From Ornithodoros turicata (lineage: Eukaryota > Arthropoda > Arachnida > Ixodida > Argasidae), in NCBI RefSeq assembly GCF_037126465.1, contig NC_088209.1:6403947-6467946 (forward strand): a stretch of DNA of 64,000 nucleotides, in the 5' to 3' direction. The notes under the pieces were generated by a model. It was given only the letters and a program-made list of their open reading frames with translations. It did no database searches and was not told where the DNA came from. Both the position numbers and the translations under genes were made by a program. Of this stretch, positions 56,698 to 64,000 are shown piece by piece (positions within the stretch are counted from its first letter, which is position 1; the number at the start of each line of letters is the position of its first letter).

Positions 56698-58923
56698 TCA
56701 AATGGCACATACGCCACACCATATACTGTCATTCTTTTTTACGCTTCTCGCAACATCTGTGAAGGATGACGTCGCTTTCCCATTCGGGCTGTAGATTCCT
56801 GCTTCTTTGGCCCCTGAGAAAACTAACCGGTTTTCTTTGAAGCAGTACATTCGTCCCCGCTGAATGTGACGATGATACCACTCTGGGTTAGTTGGGAAAC
56901 GAAGATCAAATTGTCCGCCATTCCGCGAACAAACAAGACTTCTTTTGCTGCCAATGTGTTGAGACCACTTCCGTTTTCCACTTTGAACACGACTGTTCCA
57001 GTTCCGCTGGCGTTCATAACCTTCTCGTCCGCCAAACTCACATTTTCTTCGCTCATCATCTTTGAAGTTGCTTAAAACTTCCTTTCTGTCAGTCATATGA
57101 TTGCTGGCACCTTCTGTTCTCTTTTTGGAAGTAACAGCCTCGAGCGAGCTTACTTTCTTGCTGTCCCGCGGTCTGCCCGAAGAAATCCTAACTTTGCACG
57201 CAGCTTCATCTGTTGACGTAGTTTGACGTCCTTCTTCTTGTAACAATGTGTATTTCACTTTCTGAGAAGTGATGTTTGCCATTGAACAGGGGTCAAAACT
57301 TCTTGCAACACCATAATACGCACGTGGCAACCCCTGAAGCGCTACCGTTGCTACACCCGTGTCATCGAGAGAGTCTCCCAAGGTGCCTAACTCTTCAGCA
57401 GCCGATTCTACACGGTGCATGTACTGGGTCGCATTCTCGTCTTTCTCCCATTTCGTTGCGTTTAGTTTCCGCCTCAAGCTAAGCTTCCTCTTAAAGTGCG
57501 TCCCCGACTCACCTCTTCCAGTTTCTTCTACACTCCTCTTGCTGAAGTCTGGTTAATGACATAAGCGGTGCGACCACTCGATAGCGTTTGGACGATCACG
57601 TTGAGTGCCTCCACATCCTCCTTGTCCCATCCCCAAGAACACACATGGTCCTCAGGATGTCCCCACAGTGTCATCGTGTCGTCGACCTTCGAGGTGTATC
57701 CCCAGAACGTCCTGAGGACAACACTCGCGGACTGTCCTTGAAGGGTCACTCAGGTACATCTTGTGCCCGTCCCTGTGGGTAGCTAGGGGGATGAGAAATA
57801 TTATTTTGTTTAGTTTACCTGCTCAGACTCCCTAAACACAACACTCACACTTTTGGCGCTCTATGGCCTTTGTTGCCTTTGTGCCATTAAAACCATAATC
57901 GCTCTCTCTCTCACATTTGTTTTGTTTTTGGGCCGATCCTGGAACCTGACTGAGCTTTTTCTTAAATAAATGGTGGACCAGCGTACAATTCCCTGCCGTC
58001 AAAAGGAATGACTGTCTATAATACATGAAGGATGTCTCGTGGAAAGAACAGAAACGCGCGATTCTGTCGCCCTGCTTTTGACTTTCAAAGGTCCTACCTG
58101 AATGTCTCAAATCAAAAGGAGGTAAGAAACATAGACTTTGGAATGAAGCAGAGCTAATATTGCAATCAATTCCTCGCTTTGATATTTTTTCTTTGCGTAA
58201 TCGAAAGAAACATGGACAGCTCACCCTTCGTTTTGCGTAGCAGGCGAGCAGGACTCTCGAATTTACGGAGGGTCGCGTTATAAGCAACAAATTGTATCTG
58301 TTTTGGCTTCGAAAGCTTCGGTTTTGGCTTCGAATTCGAGAACCTTTCGGAGTCGGTTTCGGAGTGGGCAAGCTTAAGCTTGTCCCATCCTACAGATGGC
58401 AATACGAGGATTTCACAGACTTAGTGTCCTTGACAAGATTCTGTTTCTCACTGGAACAATAAAAATGCTGCCATAACTTTGGTGTCATTGCAATTTGATG
58501 TAACTTCTGCACGCACTTGGCGGATGTGCGTGCCAGAAATAGCAAAATAAAGCAAATCAAAGCAGGAAATTGAGGGAAAGCATTGTGCTCCATGTGTACT
58601 TAAACTGCCCTAAATTGGTCCCGGATGGGCGGATGGGAGGATATGCGAGGGACAGCCTCGAGGATGTCATCTCATATGACAAAGTGCCAGTATTATGACA
58701 TTCTGATGATCAGATTTTGACATCCTATGGATGCCATACCTGTTCCCATCTGACAACCTGAGGATAGCCCTCGGATGACAGTGTGTTCTTGGGGATATGT
58801 AACTCTCGCTTCTGGAGTTGTCAGAGGATCTTCATCGATGACTTTCCAGAGTTGCCTCGCCGTCAAGAACGTCGTCATCTTAAAGCTCCACGTCGGGTAA
58901 TTGGTTCCGTCCAACTTTTCCAT
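56698..58923 (-). pseudogene. Copia gag and protease remnant, interrupted by a TIR element
   Basis: ATG at 58923 begins MEKLDGTNYPTWSFKMTTFL (DUF4219/gag-polypeptide start) and runs to LTTPEARVT, where the 57631-58794 element is inserted. Gag resumes with WDKEDVEALNVIVQTL, and a UBN2-type region follows (57477, MHRVESAAEELGTLGDSLDD, VALQGLPRAYYGVARSF). The usual CCHC zinc knuckle is missing: the sequence goes from SSLEAVTSKKR directly to ASNHMTDRKEVL, the protease flap region, and the DSG catalytic triad is lost (TEGAS). A shifted frame (57059-56823, ENVSLADEKVMNASGTG, MADNLIFVSQL) continues the protease. Internal deletion plus shifts make it inactive. Confidence 0.82.
57631..58794 (-). mobile_element. 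Unassigned TIR element, GGACGTCC-motif family, subfamily with CCCCAAGAACAC ends
   Basis: 1,164 bases, bounded by CCCCAAGAACACACATGG and inverted CCCCAAGAACACACTGTC. AT on both sides (57629-57630, 58795-58796), and deleting the element plus one AT restores the Copia gag frame, so the duplication is 2 bases. On the minus strand the interior contains CGAGAGTCCTGCTCGCC and AGTCAAAAGCAGGGCGACAG, shared with the copy at 62.5-62.8 kb. Its 57-58 kb and 58.6-58.8 kb ends are rich in GGATATCC/GGATGTC motifs. The 179-codon frame inside (58371-57832) has no known domain. Confidence 0.8.
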
Positions 58924-59022
58924 GACGCTGCTCGGTAATGTCGCAGGAGCTCCAGCAGATGCCTTCTTGGTTTACCTGCAAGTATCCTAGTCCTTTAGTA
59001 CACTGGAGTCGGCTGGTAAGTT

Positions 59023-59037
59023 CCCTCGGCCATAACC
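59023..59037 (-). promoter_or_regulatory. Copia primer-binding site
   Basis: On the minus strand GGTTATGGCCGAGGG follows ATCAACA, the probable LTR end. Copia elements are known to prime from an internal fragment of initiator tRNA-Met, and GGTTATGG is the matching start. Confidence 0.55.
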
Positions 59038-59040
59038 TAT

Positions 59041-59215
59041 TGTTGATCCAGGGACATGGAATTGTTGCAGGTGACCGAAGACGCGCGCAAGGAACTGACA
59101 ACACAACAACTTTGTCGGCTCCCAGGAATTAAAACAAACGGCTCCTGTAGTTCGCTTTTATTTAGGCAGCTAGAAGAAGAGAAAAAACGAAACTATGTAC
59201 ATCGGTGACAATGTG
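59041..59215 (-). repeat. Candidate 5' LTR of the Copia element
   Basis: Region between the primer site and about 59215, ending ATCAACA on the minus strand and containing CCTAAATAAAAGC (possible polyadenylation signal). Its outer border is uncertain, since the 3' LTR is missing and cannot be compared. Confidence 0.4.
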
Positions 59216-59943
59216 CAACCAACAAAGTGAACGGAGTGAATTGTTGAAAGCTGTGTCTCATGTTTGAAAGCATGGTCTCATTTACTTACAGGAGTTTGAC
59301 TAAGGAAAGATTCCAAAAAAGCCAGTGCTCACATGATCCAAGCTGTGCAACTTGGCTTTACATCACCGGCATGATCAGATTTGAACCAAGGCCGTTGCAA
59401 AGAAATGCACAAGTATGGACAAGGTAGACATACTATATTGAACGTCTGCATTGGTGTGCCACTTCGCAGGGGTTTCTATTTTTTTCTGTTTTAATTCTCT
59501 CCGTAGAACCACCCAAAAGGTATGACAGAGAGCTACACCCATCTTATAACGGCTTCATGGGGGGCACCGACCAAACATGATTTCACTCGCACATTTTCTC
59601 ACTTCTTGATGCATAACTGCTTGCATATTTCAGACATTTCAACTGCACGTAAAAGTCTAGTTTCATTATTACACTTTCAGGTAAACCCAGAAGAGGGTCT
59701 CACCGTACTGTTCACCGCCCAAGAAATTAGGTCACATCCTGCGGCCTGCAGGAGATGCATAAGGTACAGAACTCCTCCCCCCCCCCCCCAATGTAAATAG
59801 GGACTGTGCACTACAAGCAGATTGATTAGATCACGTCGTCTCTACGACTTGCAACCCGTCTTGGCGAACTTGGCAAACTTCAAAAAGACGAACTTGTCAT
59901 TACTAAAACGGCGAGCAAAAACCACATGGACGACACAAGACAG
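59216..59943. other. Unassigned stretch
   Basis: No recognisable gene. A C9-10 run lies near 59781. Sequence next to 59944 includes the 8-base target site of the hAT MITE. Confidence 0.35.
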
Positions 59944-59951
59944 GCTCGCAC

Positions 59952-60591
59952 TAGAGCCCTGCGCGCATGAGATTTTTGACATCCGCATTCGACCCGCATT
60001 CGCGCACACATTATCCGCATCCGATCCGAATCCGCAGCATACACAACCGTTTACATCCGCATCCGATCCGCTGAGCAAAACGCAACATCCGCATCCGGTC
60101 CGCAAAATCCGCACGTTTCGAAGGACGCGTAAAGACCGCCAGAAGCATGTTGGTATAATTTCGGATGCCTCCATGCTGTAACGAAAGGACTCGCGACGAT
60201 AAGGAAAGGTAAACATTTCAACAAACGCGATATAGAGAGACTTCTGGAACGCGTGGAACGCTACCTCGCCGGTGCTCGCGTGGTTCGAGACGCCAGAATG
60301 CCTCCGCTCCTGTCTTGGCCGTGCATGGTCAAAGGTGAACCCGAGCCTGCGCTCGCTGTCGGCGCGCAATACAAATAAATTGTTGGTGGAAAAATTACAG
60401 CACGCGGTATATCCGCATCCGATGCGCTACCGATCCGCTGCCTTCACATCCGCCTCCGATCCGCATCCGACCTCGAGCCACCGCATCCGATCCGCACACC
60501 GCAGGAAGTGCTAAATTTTCATCCGAATCCGCAAGTATCTTGCGGATATCCGCGGATATCCGCTTTCATCCGCGGATGGTGCAGGGCTCTA
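59952..60591. mobile_element. hAT-type MITE rich in ATCCGCATCCG motifs
   Basis: 640 bases bounded by TAGAGCCCTGCGC and inverted TAGAGCCCTGCAC, flanked by GCTCGCAC and GCTCGAAC (59944-59951, 60592-60599), an 8-base duplication with one change. Both ends carry clusters of CCGCATCCGATCCGC-like hexamer motifs, and the right end has GCGGATATCCGCGGATATCC. No transposase. Confidence 0.85.
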
Positions 60592-60599
60592 GCTCGAAC

Positions 60600-61766
60600 T
60601 AACAACTGACGTCAATTGGGAAGACACACGCGGTCCCCACAAAATCGCAACCACGTCAAGGAGGAGGGGAGGATTAGCCCGTCTCTCTGCGCTGAATTCG
60701 ACAAACTTCTTCTTTTGTCAATACCACGGGGTGGATGTTGGAGCAATCAGAGAGAAGCTTTGTTGCACCTGATGTGGATGATGTCTAAGTTCGCTTTTCG
60801 CCATGTCGCAGTATCAAATAAACTTACTATGCAAAACAAAATATATCGTTTCCGGCTCTCTTTTTTTCATGTTTTTTCTGTGCTTTATTTCTGATGGTTC
60901 TATGGAAAGCATGGCATCGTGGCACTTTGACTCAGTACAGTGGTCTCCCTTTAAGATGAACACTAAGGGACCTGAGAAGGGAGTGTCTCAGAAATTTGTT
61001 CGTCTTATGAGCTCAGCTTAACAGAAGTGCCTCAGATTACAATAGCTAAGTCTAAATTGCTGCTAAAATGCTGTTCGCACAACTTGAATCTAAATGCTGT
61101 GTAAAATTATGACTTTGTATGAGGTAGCACACCTCGTCTTCTTTCTTTGCCTCTGCAAAGGAAAAAGATTGCAAAGAAACTGAGCTGCTAAGCTCAGCAG
61201 CGAGAAACTCAAGCAAAATGCGAAGTACGTGACTATCAAGCTTAATACGGGAAGAAAATCGAACGAGAGAGAAAAAAAAAAAAAAAAGCACCAATGCGGC
61301 TGTGCGAATGCATGCAAGGAATACCTTGCAAAGTGCCTGTAAAGTTGACTCCCTCGCAGTCCTTGCATGTGTGAGGTGAAGCCCGCTTTAAAAACGGGCT
61401 ATCATTTATGTTAAAAAATTCCGAAGAATCCATTCACTTCTGCAAGACAGCATCGAATTTTCCGTCGACGTTCGCGTTAACCGAATCGGCCGATCGACGT
61501 GATTCGTGTTAAGCAGTCTTTCTTTCTTTCTTTCTTTCTTTTTCTTTTTTTTTTTGCACGTGGCATATAGAAAACAATCCCTGCAGTAAAAAGGCGGGTG
61601 CGACGGGTGGCGGCTCTCGTCCTGAGGCAACTCCCTTCGTACACCCGGGCAGTAGCTATTTGTGCAATAACAGGAGACTACTGTAATTGCAAAATCTGAT
61701 TGCACTGCAGACACCACATACCAGAACTACATAAATGTTGAAAGATGGAAGTCACTGAAAAGGTAA
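60600..61766. other. Unassigned stretch
   Basis: No recognisable gene. An A-run lies at 61268-61287 and a TTTC microsatellite at 61519-61545. Short overlapping frames lack motifs. Confidence 0.35.
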
Positions 61767-61838
61767 GCCAGCTGTAGGGATCGAACCCACATCTTCTGGA
61801 TTACCGGTCCAGGGCTCTACCAACTGAGCTAAGCTAAC
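61767..61838 (-). tRNA. tRNA-like gene, anticodon GGT (Thr) by position
   Basis: The 72-base minus-strand sequence folds as a cloverleaf: acceptor GTTAGCT/AGCTGGC (two G-T pairs), D arm GCTC-AGTTGGTA-GAGC, anticodon stem CTGGA/TCCAG with loop CCGGTAA, and T arm GTGGG-TTCGATC-CCTAC. The internal promoters are present (TAGCTCAGTTGG and GGTTCGATCCC). The loop has C instead of the universal U33, and no clear T-run terminator follows. A tRNA-derived SINE head or tRNA pseudogene is as likely as a working tRNA-Thr. Confidence 0.6.
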
Positions 61839-61859
61839 ACACCTCCCCATAAATGTTGT

Positions 61860-63080
61860 CAGCGTTCTGAAATTATTTCATAGGGATATCTACAGGAGGT
61901 TCTGCCAAAACGTACGTTGTGGATCACTTTTGGAGATTGGCAAATCCTACCAGGATATTCTGGATACTTTCCTCAGACGTCTCGAGTTGAGCAGGATGTT
62001 TCGACTACAACAGGATATCCACAGGACATCGCTGGTTGTTTGGGATAGTTGTGTCCAGAGAGAGCACAACACGCGTAGAATCACACCGACGCACGAATCA
62101 GGCAGTGAACATATTTCTCATGCAGGGACGGACAGGACGGCTGTCGGAATGCGAAATTGATCCTCAGGATATCCCCCATGTGTCAAAGTAGGACGAGTAC
62201 GTGGCCTTACGATATCCTCATGATTGCCCCTAGAACGTCATCAAGGACTGATTTAGGAGAGTGTTATGACACACCAGGGACATAAACTAGCATCGTTTTC
62301 TTGTACCGTATTCGTTTCGTCAAAGACCACACGCAGTCTTGACAGCTTCTGTTTCACTGATTGATTACTGTCGATTAATATTCATAAACTGCCGCGATAA
62401 AGTCTAGTACTTCCTATAACGGAAATGAGCGCGGTGATTTAAAAAGAAGAGAGAAATCTAAAGGGTGAAAAAAAGTCGTGCCAGGAGCACAAAGTCTAAT
62501 AAACTCACTTCGACGGAATTCCCTGGCGAAGAGAAACCACATAGTATTTATTGCTTGTGACGCGACCCTTCGTAAGTTCGAGAGTCCTGCTCGCCTCCGA
62601 CACAAAACGAAGGGTGAGCTGTCTAAGTTTCATTAAATTACGCAAAAAATATACTCAAGCGAGGAATTGTTTGAAGCGTTAACTCTCAGAAATGCAAAGT
62701 CTGTGTTTGTTACTGCTTTTGGTCTGAGACGTTCGGGTAGGACTCTCAAAAGTCAGAAGCAGTGCGACAGAACCGCGCATTTCTGTCTTTTTCGCGATGA
62801 ATGCTCCAGGTATCATGGACTGACACCTTCTTTGGAGAGAGAGAAGTTTTATTCAGGACCGCCCTTTATTTTTCACGGATGTCATACCCACAAGAACACT
62901 CTGTCATCCGAGGGCTATCCCAGTGTTGTCAGACGGGTATTGGGATGATATCCCTGGGATGTCAAAATCTGTTCCCCAGAGTATCATAACATTGCCACTT
63001 TGCCATATGGGATGATGTCCCCGAGGCTTCCCCTTGCTCATCCTCAGGAACCAATATGGGACAGTTCGCATTAAGAAAAG
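61860..63080 (+). mobile_element. Degraded copy or copies of the GGACGTCC-motif TIR family
   Basis: Bases 61885-62260 are dense in GGATATC/CAGGATAT motifs. Bases 62530-62800 match the interior of the 57.6-58.8 kb element (CGAGAGTCCTGCTCGCC, CGAAGGGTGAGCTGTC). At 62887 a new start CCCACAAGAACACTCTGTC, with ATCCGAGGGCTATCC next, matches the terminus at 58794, and GGATGTCAAAATCTG follows. Thus one copy ends and another begins near 62880. Outer borders could not be fixed. Confidence 0.6.
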
Positions 63081-63239
63081 CCTTCCCTCACTCTATTGCT
63101 TTGATTCGTTTTACTTTATTTCTGACATGCAAAATTTCTCAGGTGCTGACAGAAGTTCCATGAAATTCCAATTATACCAAAATTATGGTTGCATTGTGGT
63201 CCTTCGTGACAAACAAACAAAATGAAAACGTACGTTTCA

Positions 63240-64000
63240 CATTGCAATAGATCGCACGTAGCAGGCAGCCTTTATAATGTATTGAAGGCACAATTGTGAC
63301 AGACATGCGTGAAAGGAGCACTTGGGCGCCAAGTAACCTCGATCCGTTGTTATATCAAGTTCGTCTTCACATGATGATGCTACAAGAAAACAACATACAA
63401 ATTGAAAATCAAACATGGAAGAGCAAAGCTCCAATCTATTGTCCAAGAACATGTGCACTTATCGCCACTTAGATGCTGACGTTTGTTCGCTTCCATCATG
63501 TTCGTCAACTGGTAACTGCTGTCTTTCCGGCCAATCGCCTCCACAAGATCTCTTCCGCGGCCAACAGACGCTATTCTGAACTTTCTGAAAGAAAATGTAC
63601 GCCTTAATTACTTCTTTAAAACCGAAGTAAAAGTTCGGAAAGACATACTTTGCATGATGCATCCAAGCGTTAGCTGTATCCTCTGAGCCAAAATCGGTAA
63701 CGCAGAAAATACGAACTTAGACACATGTGTACAACGGAATGTACACAGAACGTTATTAATTTACATTTACAATGTCATTACCAAAAAAGTGTCGCGTCTC
63801 TCTCACGCACACTTTGCTAAACGTAATCTAGAAACATTTATGTACAATTTTTTATTATTGACGAAGAGAACGACAATGACGAAGTGTCTTCGGGATAAAA
63901 GAAGGGGTTGGACGCGACTGGATTTCAAAACACCATTCGTTTGACGCCACGTGAATGCACCCTATTCGTACCAGAGGGTGAGAACTTACTTTTATTTTGT
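63240..64000 (-). other. Right edge, possible spliced gene fragment
   Basis: On the minus strand, a run near 63683-63649 ends at a donor-like GTATGT, a pyrimidine-rich TTTTCTTTCAG near 63585 precedes an open stretch (RIASVGRGRDLVEAIGRKDS) to about 63465, and TTTTCTTGTAG near 63383 precedes another (DELDITTDRGYLAPK). The pattern hints at exons, but I do not recognise the protein. Confidence 0.25.

Larger units (their letters stand above)
52830..59215 (-). mobile_element. Copia (Ty1/copia) LTR retrotransposon, minus strand, 3'-truncated, with four nested insertions
   Basis: Reading the minus strand from about 59.2 kb: a candidate 5' LTR, primer site GGTTATGGCCGAGGG, gag, protease remnant, integrase and RT in the Ty1/copia order. 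RT is cut off near 52830, before RNase H and the 3' LTR. Insertions at 57631-58794, 55772-56019, 54083-54912 and 53320-54078 interrupt it. Removing each with one target-site copy rejoins Copia codons in frame (for example V-T-W-D-K-E-D in gag and E-V-Y-M-E-Q in RT). Confidence 0.85.

Noticed and set aside
57832..58371. 179-codon frame in the TIR element as a transposase
   Set aside because: No DDE-type or other known motif; the similar peptide at 62.7 kb follows from DNA similarity of the copies and both are broken differently.

Overview
The window looks like repeat-dense intergenic DNA from an arthropod, most likely a chelicerate such as a tick. That assignment is an inference from the mobile-element mix: RNase H-bearing and CR1-type non-LTR elements, a Penelope-like element, BEL/Pao and Copia LTR elements, Polinton fragments, DUF4806-linked transposons, hAT/pogo/mariner elements and many foldback MITEs. 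I recognise no host protein gene with confidence. Almost every supported coding stretch belongs to a mobile element and most are broken.

Layout. 1-2.4 kb: RNase H-bearing non-LTR retrotransposon (minus), running off the left edge. 2.81-4.65 kb: 5'-truncated CR1-like retrotransposon (plus). 5.48-5.61 kb: palindrome cluster. 5.65-6.86 kb: hAT remnant with terminal inverted repeats (TIRs). 6.96-9.39 kb: compact LTR element with nearly identical 278-bp LTRs. 10.2-11.7 kb: diverged repeats and exon-like duplications. 12.46-14.76 kb: a 2.3-kb foldback. 16.07-22.65 kb: a two-gene DNA transposon (TNP2-like transposase plus an eight-exon DUF4806 gene, minus). 23.2-25.4 kb: two neighbouring copies of an unassigned TIR family rich in GGACGTCC/GGATATCC-type motifs; another copy lies at 57.6-58.8 kb and a degraded one at 61.9-63.1 kb.

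27.2-33.3 kb: degraded Polinton (Maverick) fragments (polymerase B, pX-like protein, a conserved Polinton ORF, integrase core), broken by a probable solo LTR and a Penelope element, with a CR1 tail, palindromes and a hAT MITE between them. 34.0-40.15 kb: a 194-bp satellite array. 40.16-46.60 kb: a 6.45-kb TIR-bounded element with no recognisable transposase. 46.6-47.5 kb: a foldback MITE. 49.57-52.81 kb: more Polinton (integrase C-terminus, penton-like capsid protein, polymerase fragment), split by a BEL/Pao derivative. 52.83-59.2 kb: a Copia element (minus) carrying four nested DNA-transposon insertions. 59.95-60.59 kb: a second hAT MITE. 61.77-61.84 kb: a tRNA-like gene.

How the parts relate. 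Insertions can be ordered by nesting. Removing the four insertions from Copia, each with one target-site copy, restores the Copia reading frame every time, which fixes their boundaries. The Polinton pieces are all on the plus strand and look complementary: the integrase core ends near 33.29 kb where the C-terminal part starts at 49.57 kb, and the polymerase fragment ending near 52.81 kb stops about where the one at 27.24 kb begins. This suggests, without proof, one dispersed or circularly permuted element.
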